Shown piece by piece: positions 24,659 to 34,234 of a DNA stretch of 64,000 nt; the stretch's first letter is position 1, and the number at the start of each line of letters is the position of its first letter. The notes under the pieces were generated by a model. That model was not told the DNA's origin. It saw only the letters and a list, made by a program, of their open reading frames with translations, and ran no database searches. Source of the stretch: Rhodococcus sp. G-MC3 (lineage in GTDB: Bacteria; Actinomycetota; Actinomycetes; Mycobacteriales; Mycobacteriaceae). The translations under genes and the position numbers were made by a program. The stretch spans positions 1 to 64,000 of the forward strand of contig NZ_JASISW010000014.1 in assembly GCF_030063335.1 (NCBI RefSeq). Reading direction: 5' to 3'.

Positions 24659-25690
24659 GTGCGAATTGGGCAGCAGCCGGGCGGCCACGGATTCGTAGGC
24701 AGCCAGCGGCAACCCGATGACCATACGACCAGCGGCGATGCCGAGCAGGTCGATGCGGATCGGGCTTCCGAGGCTCCGAAATCAGCGGGCAAGAGGGCGT
24801 TCGCGCTCGTGCTCGCCTATGTGGCGCTCACCAAACCCCGTGTCATCGAGCTGCTGTTGGTCACAACAATTCCAGCGATGCTCCTGGCAGATCGAGGGCA
24901 CGTACAGCCAGGATTGATTCTGACGACGCTGTTCGGTGGAATGCTGGCGGCTGCCAGCGCCAATTGCCTGAACATGGTGGCCGATGCCGACATCGACAAG
25001 ATAATGGCGCGAACGGCCAAGCGACCGCTCGCGCGCGGTGCGATGCCGGTCTCGCATGCCTTCGTGTTCGGTGTGACCCTGGGAATCGTCTCGTTCTTCT
25101 GGCTGTGGGCCACAACCAACCTGCTCAGCGGCATCCTCGCTGTTGTCACGATCTGCTTCTACATTTTCGTCTACACGCTCGTCCTCAAGCGACGTACATC
25201 TCAGAACGTGGTGTGGGGAGGTGCTGCGGGTTGCATGCCGGTGATGATCGGCTGGTCGGCAGTGACCGGAACCATCGGTTGGCAGGCCCTGGCGATGTTC
25301 TTGGTCATCTTCCTGTGGACACCGCCTCATACCTGGGCACTCATGCTCCGCTACAAAGAGGATTACCAAGCAGCCAATGTTCCGATGCTTCCTGCGGTGG
25401 CTTCGGAAACCAAGGTCACCAAACACATCGTCATCTACGCGTGGGCGACGGTCCTGGCCACGCTCGCTCTCACACCGGGGTCCGGCGTCATCTACGCGGT
25501 CGTCGCGCTCGGGTCGGGAGTGTGGTTCCTCACCGTCGCTCATCGCCTCTATGCGGGGGTTCGTGCCGGAACACCGGTCAAGCCGCTGAAGCTGTTCATC
25601 CTGTCCAACGAGTATTTGGCGCTGGTCTTCTGCGGACTGGCGGTGGACTCGGTCGTCGGGTGGGACACTCTGTCGCAACTGCTGTCCTGA
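24659..25690 (+). CDS. ctaB: protohaem IX farnesyltransferase (haem O synthase)
   Basis: CtaB attaches a farnesyl group to protohaem to make haem O for the aa3-type cytochrome oxidase; CtaA then oxidises it to haem A. The 343-residue protein is a UbiA-type polytopic prenyltransferase: after a hydrophilic leader of about 45 residues come [15 protein letters not shown], the first Asp-rich motif [15 protein letters not shown] and the second region [13 protein letters not shown], with about eight or nine membrane segments. AAGGAG precedes the GTG start at good distance. ctaA lies 1.5 kb away on the other strand. Confidence 0.95.
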   Translation: MRIGQQPGGHGFVGSQRQPDDHTTSGDAEQVDADRASEAPKSAGKRAFALVLAYVALTKPRVIELLLVTTIPAMLLADRGHVQPGLILTTLFGGMLAAASANCLNMVADADIDKIMARTAKRPLARGAMPVSHAFVFGVTLGIVSFFWLWATTNLLSGILAVVTICFYIFVYTLVLKRRTSQNVVWGGAAGCMPVMIGWSAVTGTIGWQALAMFLVIFLWTPPHTWALMLRYKEDYQAANVPMLPAVASETKVTKHIVIYAWATVLATLALTPGSGVIYAVVALGSGVWFLTVAHRLYAGVRAGTPVKPLKLFILSNEYLALVFCGLAVDSVVGWDTLSQLLS

Positions 25691-25706
25691 CCGTCGCCTG
25701 CACCGT

Positions 25707-26672
25707 TCACGGCACGAGCACAATCGATCCCGTGGTCAGCCGCGCTTCCAGGTCGGTGTGTGCGGCTCGGGCTTCCTCGAGTGGATAACTCGCACCGACT
25801 CTGATGTCCAGAACACCGTCCGCCACCGCTTTGAACACGTCCCCCGCGCGCCATTCGAGTTCGCTTCGGTCGCGAACGTAGTGGGCGAGTGTTGGACGCG
25901 TCAGGAAAATCGATCCCGCCGAGTTCAGGCGCTGTGGGTCGAACAGCGGAACGGGCCCACTGGCAGCGCCGAAGAGCGCGAGAGTGCCGCGCACGCGCAG
26001 CGAAGCGAGGCTTTGTTCGAAAGTTGCAGCACCAACTCCGTCGTACACGGCGTGGACCCCAGCGCCGCCGGTGAGCGCACGTACTCGCTCGGGAATGTCG
26101 TCCTCGTATCGCAGGACCTCGGTCGCGCCCGCTGCCCGGGAGAGTTCCTCTTTCTCCGTCGTCGACACAGTGGTGACGACGAGTACGCCCTTCGCAACGG
26201 CGAGCTGCGTGAGGAGAAGTCCGACGCCTCCGGCTCCCGCGTGGACGAGGACGGTCTCGCCGGTCCGGGCGGGGTAGGTGGACTCGATCAGGTAGTGGGC
26301 TGTCATGCCCTGGAGCAGTGCGGACGCCGCCTGTTCCGGAGGAACGCCGTCCGGGACGGCAACGGCTACCCGGGCGGGCACGATGACCTTTTCGGCGTAG
26401 CTCCCCGGCGCGGAGGCCCACGCGACGCGTTGCCCGACGAGGAACTCCGTCACACCAGGACCCACGTGTTCGACGATGCCTGCACCCTCGTCCCCGGGGA
26501 TGTAGGGGAGTGGTCGGGTGTAGAGGCCACTGCGGAAGTAGGTGTCGATGAAGTTGATTCCGGCAGCCTCGACGCGTACCAACAGCTCGCCAGCTCCGGG
26601 AACCGGTTCGGGTAGCTCGATCGGGGTCAATACCTCTGGGCCGCCGTTGCCACGAATCTCGATTGCACGCAT
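25707..26672 (-). CDS. qor: quinone oxidoreductase (MDR family)
   Basis: This 321-residue medium-chain dehydrogenase/reductase matches NADPH:quinone oxidoreductases. It has GINFIDTYFRSGLY, the PGDEGAGIVEHVG region and the dinucleotide loop AGAGGVGLLLTQLA, but lacks the cysteine cluster and zinc ligands of alcohol dehydrogenases, as Qor proteins do. It converges with ctaB and diverges from a small gene at 26744. The same neighbourhood occurs in M. tuberculosis (qor, Rv1454c, from memory). Physiological substrate is unknown. Confidence 0.9.
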   Translation of the reverse strand: MRAIEIRGNGGPEVLTPIELPEPVPGAGELLVRVEAAGINFIDTYFRSGLYTRPLPYIPGDEGAGIVEHVGPGVTEFLVGQRVAWASAPGSYAEKVIVPARVAVAVPDGVPPEQAASALLQGMTAHYLIESTYPARTGETVLVHAGAGGVGLLLTQLAVAKGVLVVTTVSTTEKEELSRAAGATEVLRYEDDIPERVRALTGGAGVHAVYDGVGAATFEQSLASLRVRGTLALFGAASGPVPLFDPQRLNSAGSIFLTRPTLAHYVRDRSELEWRAGDVFKAVADGVLDIRVGASYPLEEARAAHTDLEARLTTGSIVLVP

Positions 26673-26731
26673 GCGTTCGTTTCTACACGGCTTGCCGGGT
26701 GGGTTTACTGTCGCTCGAAGTTACTGGGCGG

Positions 26732-26746
26732 TACCATCGGGCAATG
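26732..26746 (+). promoter_or_regulatory. leaderless promoter -10 of the Rv1455-like gene
   Basis: TACCAT (26732-26737) lies six bases before ATG 26744. This fixes the start against the longer reading that begins at 26663 inside the qor upstream region. Confidence 0.55.
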
Positions 26747-27139
26747 GCGAGCCAAGCAGAGAACCCGACCGAGAACAACGCGGCATCGGGCACAGTTGCA
26801 AAACCGAAGATAGAGGTGCCCGCGGGTGTGCTCTCTGCCGTCAAGACGTTCGTCGGCGAGCACGGCGGTACCGGAAACGTCGTGCTACAGCCGCTCGGCC
26901 GTGTGGGCACCCGGGTGACCTTGGTGGGTGCAGACGGTGTGTTGGGTGACCAGGTCGTGGCGAACAACGATATTGCGCACGCTTTGATAGAAGAAGCGGG
27001 CAAGCTCACCGAGTCCGAGTGGGACCGGGAATTGGTCAGTTCTGCTACTCCCGCCCCTGGTCATCACCGCAAGATGGCGGGCTGGGTCGCGCGTCAGACA
27101 CGCTTCCCGAAGGCACGGAACGCAGCGCTCGAAAATTAG
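26744..27139 (+). CDS. conserved hypothetical protein (Rv1455-like)
   Basis: I do not recognise a functional domain in this 131-residue protein. It has a polar, Asn/Thr/Glu-rich start, a small domain with strands such as NVVLQPLGRVGTRVTLVGA, and a basic end with KMAGWVARQTRFPKARN. There is no signal peptide or membrane segment, so it is probably cytoplasmic. The position between qor and ctaA corresponds to Rv1455 of M. tuberculosis. A strong bidirectional hairpin separates it from ctaA. Confidence 0.75.
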   Translation: MASQAENPTENNAASGTVAKPKIEVPAGVLSAVKTFVGEHGGTGNVVLQPLGRVGTRVTLVGADGVLGDQVVANNDIAHALIEEAGKLTESEWDRELVSSATPAPGHHRKMAGWVARQTRFPKARNAALEN

Positions 27140-27186
27140 CCGTAAATCGTGGGAACCGATTGCAACGGTGATGCGTCGGAGTAAGT

Positions 27187-27232
27187 AGGAGAGGTAGTCG
27201 GTCATCTGAGGGGGAGACCGGCTACCTCTCCT
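27187..27232. terminator. bidirectional terminator between the Rv1455-like gene and ctaA
   Basis: A 17-base arm (27187-27203) pairs with 27216-27232, with a single G-U pair and a 12-base loop rich in G. It sits exactly between two convergent genes and ends five bases before the ctaA stop codon. No U-run follows on either strand. Confidence 0.75.
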
Positions 27233-27237
27233 CTTCG

Positions 27238-28194
27238 TTATTCGGCCGGGCTCAGCGACGGCGATCTTGTTCTACACGCTGCCCACACTGCTGCGGTCGC
27301 GGCCGTGCATGCGCCGGCTCCCGCGACATGCACGGCAACGAGAACCGCAGGCACGTCGGTGAAGTACTGGACGATGCCAACGAAGGCTTGCGAGAGGACG
27401 AGCGCCATCAGGACCTTCAGCCTGGTCTTGATCGTCTCCGACGCCTTGACTGCGTACAGCCCGAACCCGAGACCCACCAGCAGTGCCCCATATGCCACCA
27501 ACAGCTCGGCGTGGATGTGCACCAACGTCACTATCTCGACCTCGAAACGCGGTACCGGTTTGTCGATGCTCTTGTCTCCCGCGTGGGGGCCGGCGCCGGT
27601 CACCATAGTGCCCGCAACGACTACCGCCGCGAGCAACACTCCCGACAAGCCGGTCAGCAGGCGCAGTGGCTCGGGCACCACCTTCGCTGCCTCGACTGCC
27701 TTGTCGGTCTCGCTGACCTTGAAGTACAGCAACGATGCCAACCAGACCATCACCATGGACGCGACGAGGTGGATCGCGACCGTCCACCAAAGCAGTCCCG
27801 TCAGGACCGTGAGTCCGCCGATTACTGCTTGCGCCACGGTTCCGAGCGGCATCAGCCATGCAAAACGTACGACGTGTCGTCTGCGTCGAGCTCGTGTCAC
27901 GGCCAGCACGATGGCTGCAGCGGAAAGCACCACGACGAACGTCAGCAGTCGGTTGCCGAATTCCACGGCCTGATGCAATACCGGAACTTCGGAGACTCCG
28001 ACGGGAGTGAAGCTGCCGGGGAAGCACTGCGGCCACGTCGGGCATCCGAGCCCCGACGCCGTGACGCGCACGATGGCCCCGGTCACAGCGACTCCGCCCT
28101 GCGTGAGGATGACGATGAACGCCAGGATCTTCTGCACCCGCAGCGACGGCAGGGGCAGCAGGTCGACAAGACGCAAAAACGTTCGATAAAGCAC
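27238..28194 (-). CDS. ctaA: haem A synthase
   Basis: CtaA oxidises the C8 methyl of haem O to the formyl of haem A for cytochrome c oxidase. The 318-residue protein is polytopic, with about eight membrane segments and conserved histidines and cysteines of the COX15/CtaA family (VTASGLGCPTWPQCFPG, LHQAVEFGNRLL, HIHAELLVAYGA). GTG 28194 is preferred over ATG 28218 because TACCAT lies six bases before it, the leaderless pattern. Older mycobacterial annotation calls this an ABC permease, which the sequence does not support. A 12-base direct repeat lies upstream. Confidence 0.92.
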   Translation of the reverse strand: MLYRTFLRLVDLLPLPSLRVQKILAFIVILTQGGVAVTGAIVRVTASGLGCPTWPQCFPGSFTPVGVSEVPVLHQAVEFGNRLLTFVVVLSAAAIVLAVTRARRRRHVVRFAWLMPLGTVAQAVIGGLTVLTGLLWWTVAIHLVASMVMVWLASLLYFKVSETDKAVEAAKVVPEPLRLLTGLSGVLLAAVVVAGTMVTGAGPHAGDKSIDKPVPRFEVEIVTLVHIHAELLVAYGALLVGLGFGLYAVKASETIKTRLKVLMALVLSQAFVGIVQYFTDVPAVLVAVHVAGAGACTAATAAVWAACRTRSPSLSPAE

Positions 28195-28200
28195 GTAGCG

Positions 28201-28257
28201 ATGGTAAACGGGGTTCAACTACACAGTGTCGTTGACCCCTGCAGCCGTTGACCCCTG
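28201..28257 (-). promoter_or_regulatory. ctaA promoter with upstream 12-base direct repeat
   Basis: On the minus strand TACCAT (28206-28201) precedes GTG 28194 by six bases. Upstream, CGTTGACCCCTG (plus-strand sense) occurs twice without mismatch at 28230-28241 and 28246-28257, a period of 16. The copies occupy positions about -36 to -63 relative to the start codon, where an activator or repressor dimer could bind. Confidence 0.45.
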
Positions 28258-28280
28258 GGCCGCTGGTCCTATTGCGAATG

Positions 28281-29081
28281 TCAGGTGAAACGAAACGTGC
28301 GTACGGCCAACCATCCGGCCACAAGCGCCCATCCTGCGAGCACGGCGATCCCGAACCAGTCCCAGGAACCCGACACTGCCTGTCCCAATGCCTCGGCCAG
28401 TGCGCCGGAGGGGACGAGGCGAGCAATGGTGTGCAGTACGACAGGCATGTCGTCGGACAGCACCACGAGCGACCCGATTCCGAGCATTATGAACCACAGG
28501 ATATTTGCGAGTGCAAGCACGATCTCCGCGCGCAACGTCCCACCGAGAAGCAGGCCCAATGTGGCGAACGTGACAGTGCCGAGCGCGATCACCAGAGCTC
28601 CCGAGACCAGCCCGACCAGGTCCGGTCGCCACCCGAGGATCAGTCCGATCGATCCGAGCACGACCGACTGCAGGATCACGACCAACATGACCGCGACACT
28701 TTTTCCGGCGATGATCCCCCACTTGGGAAGTGGTGTGGCGCCGAGGCGTTTGAGTGCCCCGTAGCGTCGGTCGAACCCGACGGCGATTGCCTGCCCGGTG
28801 AACGCGGTCGACATCACCGCCACCATCATCACAGCCGGTACGACCTGGTCGACGGGATGATCGCCCATTGCTCCGAGCGGCAGCAACGAGAGCCCGACCA
28901 AAAGCGTGATCGGTATGAACATTGTCAGCAGAAGCTGCTCGCCGTTGCGCAGCAGTAGTTTCAGCTCGAGCATCGACTGAGCGGACAACATGGTCCACGG
29001 AGAGCTCGGACTCGGATTCGGTTCGAAAAGCCCGGCCTCGAACCTGTTGGCGGCCAGGCGAACATCTCGCCGTACGGTCAT
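28281..29081 (-). CDS. ABC transporter permease (Rv1457c type)
   Basis: The 266-residue permease has about six membrane segments (for example GEQLLLTMFIPITLLVG and LALANILWFIMLGIGSLVV) and resembles ABC-2 type exporters such as daunorubicin or nodulation permeases. It starts with ATG 29081, overlapping the ATPase stop by four bases (ATGA), so the two are translated together. With the ATPase and mptB it forms an operon also conserved in mycobacteria; export of a lipoglycan or cell-wall precursor is possible but unproven. Confidence 0.85.
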   Translation of the reverse strand: MTVRRDVRLAANRFEAGLFEPNPSPSSPWTMLSAQSMLELKLLLRNGEQLLLTMFIPITLLVGLSLLPLGAMGDHPVDQVVPAVMMVAVMSTAFTGQAIAVGFDRRYGALKRLGATPLPKWGIIAGKSVAVMLVVILQSVVLGSIGLILGWRPDLVGLVSGALVIALGTVTFATLGLLLGGTLRAEIVLALANILWFIMLGIGSLVVLSDDMPVVLHTIARLVPSGALAEALGQAVSGSWDWFGIAVLAGWALVAGWLAVRTFRFT

Positions 29082-30040
29082 CGTCTGAGCTCCCTGCCGG
29101 TCAATTCCAGGAACACGTCCTCCAGGCGGCGTTGATCCACCTGAAGCTCGGTGGCGAGCACGTTGCGTTGCGCGCACCACGACGTCACCGTGACGAGGAT
29201 TCCCGGTTCGATGACGCCTTCGATGACGTACGAACCGGGTGAGTCCTCGATCGGGTTGTATCCGTTCGGTAAAGCTGCATCGAGCAGCGACAGTTCGAGG
29301 CCTGCGGGCGCGCTGAAGCGCAACCGCCCCTCGGCACCCTGCTTGGTCAGTTCGGAGGCGGTGCCGGAGGCGACAATTCGGCCGTGATCGATGATGACCA
29401 GTTCGTCGGCCAGCTGTTCGGCCTCGTCCATGAGGTGGGTGGTGAGCAGAACGCCGACACCGTCGCGACGAAGAGCGTCGATCAGCTCCCACACCAGAAG
29501 TCGGGCCTGTGCGTCGAGGCCTGCGGTCGGCTCGTCGAGGAAGACGAGCTCAGGACGTCCGACTATGGCGCACGCCAGCGCGAGACGTTGCTGCTGCCCG
29601 CCGGAGAGTCTGCGATATGGAGTCTTGACGGCTCGCTCGAGTCCGAGACAGTCGAGTAGCCAGTCCGGATCGAGTGGGTTCGCCGAGTACGACGCAACGA
29701 GCCGTAGCATCTCGCCTGCTTTGGAACCGGGGTACGCGCCGCCGCCCTGGAGCATGACGCCGATCCGTGGCCGGAGCTGGGACGACTGAGTGATCGGGTC
29801 GAGACCGAGAACGCGCACGGTGCCGCTGTCCGGGGTCACGAAACCCTCGCACATCTCGACCGTCGTGGTTTTACCCGCTCCGTTCGGACCGAGCAGCGCG
29901 AGTACCTGCGCGCGTTCGACGGTGAAACCGAGTCCATCGACTGCCGGAACATCGTCGTAGGTCTTTCGTACGTCCGTCAACTGGACGGCGGGGTGCGTCG
30001 AGTTCGACGGCCCTCTCGACATCTGCGCACCGGCGATCAC
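29078..30040 (-). CDS. ABC transporter ATP-binding protein (Rv1458c type)
   Basis: This ATPase energises the permease encoded next to it. Its roughly 320 residues contain Walker A GPNGAGKTT, Q-loop VMLQGGGAYPG, signature LSGGQQQRLALA, Walker B LVFLDEPTAGLD and the switch TTHLMDEAEQL, as in exporter ATPases of the DrrA/CcmA group. The start is uncertain: GTG 30040 makes a GTGA overlap with the mptB stop and is used here; ATG 30022 is six codons shorter. Neither has a clear ribosome binding site, which favours coupling to mptB. Confidence 0.88.
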   Translation of the reverse strand: MIAGAQMSRGPSNSTHPAVQLTDVRKTYDDVPAVDGLGFTVERAQVLALLGPNGAGKTTTVEMCEGFVTPDSGTVRVLGLDPITQSSQLRPRIGVMLQGGGAYPGSKAGEMLRLVASYSANPLDPDWLLDCLGLERAVKTPYRRLSGGQQQRLALACAIVGRPELVFLDEPTAGLDAQARLLVWELIDALRRDGVGVLLTTHLMDEAEQLADELVIIDHGRIVASGTASELTKQGAEGRLRFSAPAGLELSLLDAALPNGYNPIEDSPGSYVIEGVIEPGILVTVTSWCAQRNVLATELQVDQRRLEDVFLELTGRELRR

Positions 30041-31806
30041 GAGGAACCAGCGTATTCCTCGGCAGGTACACCGGATTCCTCCGGCCCGGTGTTGGCGCGC
30101 CACGGCATGCGTCGTCGCGTCGTCAGATACATGACACCGATGATCAGAATCGTCATTATCGCGGCCTGGACGATCTGGAAGGGAAGGTACTCACTCCCGT
30201 TCGGCATGAGAATCACGCTGACGATGGAAGAGAACACAATTGCGGGAACACGGAACGACGGCTTGGTTGCCCACGCGGCGAGTGGGGTGACCGCCCACAG
30301 CAGATACCAGGGTTGCACCACCGGAAAGAGCAAGACGAGCGCAGCGAGCGAGACACCGAGTGCGCCGACCGGGTGGAGTCGCCCCTTCATGACCGCGACG
30401 AGCATCCGTAGAGCAACGAATCCGGCCACCACCGCAGCGATCGGGCGCGTGAGACCGAGTACAGCCGTCGTATGGTCGCCGAGTCCGAGTAGAACGCCGG
30501 TGAATCCGGTACCCAGGCCGAGAATCGTCGGGATCGACATCCAACTGCGTACGACGCCCGCCGTGCCCAGCGTGCCGATCCAGCCGAACCCCAACCCGCT
30601 TACGGCACTGACCCCACCGATGATCACGATGCTCACGACTCCGAGCAGCGCGGCGGCACACGCGACGCCTCGAATCGATCCTCCCCACCGGCGGGCCAAT
30701 GCCATTCCGACGAATCCCAGCGCGATGAGCGAGGGGATCTTGACTGTCGAGGACAATGCGATCAAGCCGGCCCCCGAGAGTAAGAGCGCCAGTTTCACCC
30801 CATGAATCGGTTCCGCCGACTCGATCGCGCGCAATGCCAGTTCGGTTCCGGCGAGCATGAGTCCGATCATCAGGGCTTCGTTGTGGATGCCTGCGACGAG
30901 GTGGAACAGGAGCAGCGGGTTCGCCGCTCCCAGCCACAACGCGCTGACCGCGGCGACGCCACAGCGTTTGGCGAGGCGGGGGAGAGCCCAGACGATCAGC
31001 GCGACGCCCGCAAGCGCGAGCAACCTGTGCAGAAATATGCCTGCGACGATGTTCTCGCCGGTCAGCCACGTGATCCCGCGTCCCATCCAGAGGAACAGTG
31101 GTCCGTAGGGCGCTGGAGTGTCTCGCCAGATGTTCGGGACAGTGCGAGTCAGGACGTTGTCGACGCCGAGAGCTCCCGCCGGTCCGATGGCGTAAGGGTC
31201 GAGTCCACGGGCAGTGATCTCGCTTTGTGCAAGATACGAGTACACATCTCTGCTGAACATGGGTGGCGCGACACACAGAGGCAGGATCCACAGGAGCAGA
31301 GTTCGATCGAGTTGCGACCTCGTCAGCCTTCTCGGAACGTTTCCGTCGCGGAAGCGGCCGACCGCGAATCGTCCGAGAAGCAGCCACGCGATGACGACCA
31401 TGACAGTTCCCGTCATGGTCACGGTGAGCGCAGTCGTGGCCATGCGCGAGGGCAAGCTGAGGATCCGAACTCCGACCACCGGGTTCTGCAGCACCGGCTG
31501 AGCGCCTGCCCCGAGTGCACCGACGGCCATCAGGATCGTGCCTGCGGCCCCGAATCGGCGGATTGCACGAAGTTGGACGTTCTCGGCCTTGTTCAGGCCA
31601 GGCGCTTCCTTTTCGTCGCCGTGCAACACCGCAACACTCGACGCCGGTTGTATGGCATCGAGTCCGACGATCTTGCGAAACGGCCCGACGACGCGGTGCC
31701 GAAACACCGATGCGGGCCGACTACCTGCTTCGTCGGTGCCCGAGGACGACGGTGTCTCTCGCGGCAGGGACTTCTCCGCGCTTGGCTCGTCTGGGGTCGG
31801 TGGCAC
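30037..31806 (-). CDS. mptB: alpha-(1->6)-mannopyranosyltransferase MptB
   Basis: MptB-type GT-C glycosyltransferases use polyprenyl-phosphate mannose outside the membrane to start the mannan core of lipomannan. The 589-residue protein has about 13 membrane segments after a polar N-terminal region, with the acidic loop FSRDVYSYLAQSE near the first extracellular loop, GLDPYAIGPA and APYGPLFLWMG, all typical of this family. GTG 31806 is fixed by TACGCT six bases upstream; a reading from 31995 would run through the suf promoter. It diverges from sufR across 170 bases and leads the ABC transporter genes. Confidence 0.9.
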   Translation of the reverse strand: MPPTPDEPSAEKSLPRETPSSSGTDEAGSRPASVFRHRVVGPFRKIVGLDAIQPASSVAVLHGDEKEAPGLNKAENVQLRAIRRFGAAGTILMAVGALGAGAQPVLQNPVVGVRILSLPSRMATTALTVTMTGTVMVVIAWLLLGRFAVGRFRDGNVPRRLTRSQLDRTLLLWILPLCVAPPMFSRDVYSYLAQSEITARGLDPYAIGPAGALGVDNVLTRTVPNIWRDTPAPYGPLFLWMGRGITWLTGENIVAGIFLHRLLALAGVALIVWALPRLAKRCGVAAVSALWLGAANPLLLFHLVAGIHNEALMIGLMLAGTELALRAIESAEPIHGVKLALLLSGAGLIALSSTVKIPSLIALGFVGMALARRWGGSIRGVACAAALLGVVSIVIIGGVSAVSGLGFGWIGTLGTAGVVRSWMSIPTILGLGTGFTGVLLGLGDHTTAVLGLTRPIAAVVAGFVALRMLVAVMKGRLHPVGALGVSLAALVLLFPVVQPWYLLWAVTPLAAWATKPSFRVPAIVFSSIVSVILMPNGSEYLPFQIVQAAIMTILIIGVMYLTTRRRMPWRANTGPEESGVPAEEYAGSS

Positions 31807-31818
31807 GTTGGCAGCGTA
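31804..31818 (-). promoter_or_regulatory. leaderless promoter -10 and start of mptB
   Basis: On the minus strand TACGCT (31818-31813) is followed by six bases and the GTG start of mptB (31806-31804). It shortens the gene by 63 codons relative to the longest reading frame. Confidence 0.55.
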
Positions 31819-31965
31819 ACTGTGGGCTTCGGTTGGACCAGAGACCCACTGCCAATGTCGGCTCGAAATGCACGTCATCAACGGTCCACCGATGTCGAAT
31901 ACTCCCTGGTCCCGCCTCTGAGTGAAGAAGGGCACCCTTGCTAGACCAGCAGGAACAATTCCGTC

Positions 31966-31980
31966 ACACTGGTGTTGTGA
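31966..31980 (+). promoter_or_regulatory. predicted SufR operator overlapping the sufR start
   Basis: ACACT-GGTGT-TGTGA exactly fits ACACT-N5-TGTGA, the inverted repeat I recall as the SufR site upstream of the mycobacterial suf operon. It begins in the candidate -10 CACACT (31965-31970) and covers the GTG start codon (31977-31979), six bases after that hexamer. Bound repressor would block both polymerase and, on a leaderless message, the start itself. Confidence 0.75.
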
Positions 31981-32795
31981 AAACACCGTCTGCACCGTCG
32001 CGCGTGGAAGAAGGCGCCGTTTCCGGCGCTGTCATCCCAGTGCACGGCTCGGCCACGGTTGGACACGAAGGTCAAACTCGTAGCGCTGTGGTAACTCTAC
32101 TTCTCGAGGAGGGCCCCATCACTGCGTCCGATGTCGGCACGCGTTTGGGATTGAGTGCCGCCGGAGTCCGGCGTCACCTCGAAGCGCTCATCAGCGGTGG
32201 CGAAGCCCGTATTGCACCTTCGACGGCAATTCGTGGGCGTGGGCGCGGACGCCCAGCCAAGCATTTCCAGCTCACTGCCGTTGGACGCAACAGGCTCGGT
32301 CACACATACGACGATCTTGCCGGAGCTGCAATGCGGCAATTGCGCAAGATCGGGGGCGACGCAGCGATCGAGACGTTTGCTCGGCAACGCGTCGACGCCA
32401 TCGTCGCCGATGTCGAACCGGTATCGGGTGACGGTGCGGCGGACGTCGAGGAAGCTGCCGGCCGTATTGCCGAAGCTTTCACTGCCGCTGGATTTGCCGC
32501 CTCGACGAGGGTCGTAGGCAACGGAGTCCAGATCTGCCAGCATCATTGCCCCGTGTCGCACGTGGCCTCGGAGTTTCCAGAGCTGTGCGACGCCGAGCGG
32601 GAGGCATTTGCCGAACTGCTCGGTACACACGTGCAACGACTGGCGACGATCGCGAACGGCGACTGCGCCTGCACCACCCATGTACCGCTCGCTAGTCCCA
32701 CATTACGCACCAACCCCCGCACCACCCCCTCCGTAACATCCGGTGCACAGCCCCGCATCGGAGATCGAACAAGCCTCCGGAAGGAGCTCGCATGA
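31977..32795 (+). CDS. sufR: Fe-S cluster-responsive repressor SufR
   Basis: SufR is an ArsR/DeoR-like winged-helix repressor that carries an Fe-S cluster and represses the suf operon when clusters are plentiful. The 272-residue product has the HTH near residues 40-65 ([20 protein letters not shown]), a glycine/arginine-rich wing ([15 protein letters not shown]) and C-terminal cysteines in [18 protein letters not shown] and GDCACTTH as cluster ligands. GTG 31977 is chosen because it is six bases after a -10-like hexamer and lies inside the operator. The stop overlaps sufB (ATGA). Confidence 0.92.
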   Translation: MKTPSAPSRVEEGAVSGAVIPVHGSATVGHEGQTRSAVVTLLLEEGPITASDVGTRLGLSAAGVRRHLEALISGGEARIAPSTAIRGRGRGRPAKHFQLTAVGRNRLGHTYDDLAGAAMRQLRKIGGDAAIETFARQRVDAIVADVEPVSGDGAADVEEAAGRIAEAFTAAGFAASTRVVGNGVQICQHHCPVSHVASEFPELCDAEREAFAELLGTHVQRLATIANGDCACTTHVPLASPTLRTNPRTTPSVTSGAQPRIGDRTSLRKELA

Positions 32796-34234
32796 CCGTC
32801 ACACCAGATCAGGTGACACCGGCGCCGCTTACTCAGGACGAGACAATTGCGTCGCTGGGAACCTACGGGTACGGCTGGGCCGACTCCGACGTTGCAGGCG
32901 CAAGCGCGCAGCGCGGGCTGTCCGAGGCAGTCGTACGCGACATCTCGGCCAAGAAGAGCGAGCCCGAATGGATGCTGGAGGCTCGTCTCAAGGCACTCAA
33001 GACGTTCGATCGCAAGCCCATGCCCAACTGGGGATCGGACCTCGACGGGATCCACTTCGACAACATCAAGTACTTCGTTCGCTCGAGCGAGAAGCAGGCG
33101 GCCACCTGGGACGACCTGCCCGCGGACATCAAGAACACATACGACAAGCTCGGGATCCCCGAGGCCGAGAAGCAGCGTCTGGTCTCGGGTGTCGCAGCTC
33201 AGTACGAGTCCGAGGTCGTGTACCACTCGATCCGCGAGGATCTCGAGGCGCAGGGCGTCCTGTTCCTCGACACCGACACTGCACTCAAGGAGCAGCCTGA
33301 ACTGTTCCGCGAGTACTTCGGCACGGTAATCCCGGCCGGAGACAACAAATTCTCCGCGCTGAACACCGCCGTGTGGTCGGGCGGCTCGTTCATCTACATC
33401 CCGCCGGGCGTGCACGTCGACATCCCGCTGCAGGCCTACTTCCGAATCAACACCGAGAACATGGGCCAGTTCGAGCGCACGTTGATCATCGTCGACGAGG
33501 GTGCCTATGTGCACTACGTCGAGGGTTGCACCGCGCCGATCTACAAGTCCGACTCGTTGCACTCGGCAGTCGTGGAGATCATCGTCAAGAAGGGTGGACG
33601 TTGCCGCTACACGACCATCCAGAACTGGTCGAACAACGTCTACAACCTCGTCACCAAGCGCGCCAAGGCAGAAGCGGGCGCAACGATGGAATGGGTCGAC
33701 GGCAACATCGGTTCCAAGGTCACGATGAAGTACCCAGCAGTCTGGATGACCGGCGAATACGCCAAGGGTGAAGTTTTGTCAGTCGCTTTCGCCGGCCCCG
33801 ATCAGCACCAGGACACCGGCTCGAAGATGCTGCATCTCGCGCCGCATACCTCGTCGAATATCGTCAGCAAGTCTGTTGCACGTGGCGGTGGCCGCACGTC
33901 GTACCGCGGGTTGATCCAGATCAACAAGGGCGCATACGGCTCGCGCTCGACAGTCAAGTGCGATGCCCTGCTGGTCGACAACATCTCGCGTTCGGACACG
34001 TACCCGTACGTCGACATCCGAGAGGACGACGTCTCGATGGGACACGAGGCGACCGTGTCGAAGGTCAGCGACGAGCAGCTCTTCTACCTCATGAGCCGCG
34101 GTCTGACCGAGGACGAGGCCATGGCGATGGTTGTTCGTGGATTCGTCGAGCCGATCGCTCGCGAGCTCCCGATGGAATATGCGCTCGAGCTCAACCGGCT
34201 CATCGAGCTTCAAATGGAAGGGTCGGTCGGTTAA
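32792..34234 (+). CDS. sufB: Fe-S scaffold subunit SufB
   Basis: SufB is the scaffold subunit of the SufBCD complex on which clusters are assembled. The 480-residue protein has the family sequences [47 protein letters not shown] and the C-terminal [10 protein letters not shown]. In M. tuberculosis SufB carries an intein near the EGC/TAP site; here the region is uninterrupted. AAGGAG lies upstream of ATG 32792, which overlaps the sufR stop. No bases separate its stop from the sufD GTG. Confidence 0.97.
   Translation: MTVTPDQVTPAPLTQDETIASLGTYGYGWADSDVAGASAQRGLSEAVVRDISAKKSEPEWMLEARLKALKTFDRKPMPNWGSDLDGIHFDNIKYFVRSSEKQAATWDDLPADIKNTYDKLGIPEAEKQRLVSGVAAQYESEVVYHSIREDLEAQGVLFLDTDTALKEQPELFREYFGTVIPAGDNKFSALNTAVWSGGSFIYIPPGVHVDIPLQAYFRINTENMGQFERTLIIVDEGAYVHYVEGCTAPIYKSDSLHSAVVEIIVKKGGRCRYTTIQNWSNNVYNLVTKRAKAEAGATMEWVDGNIGSKVTMKYPAVWMTGEYAKGEVLSVAFAGPDQHQDTGSKMLHLAPHTSSNIVSKSVARGGGRTSYRGLIQINKGAYGSRSTVKCDALLVDNISRSDTYPYVDIREDDVSMGHEATVSKVSDEQLFYLMSRGLTEDEAMAMVVRGFVEPIARELPMEYALELNRLIELQMEGSVG

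Noticed and set aside
30802-31944. 380-codon frame opposite mptB
   Set aside because: Shadow of the mannosyltransferase gene; composition is Arg/Asp/Glu-rich without any domain.
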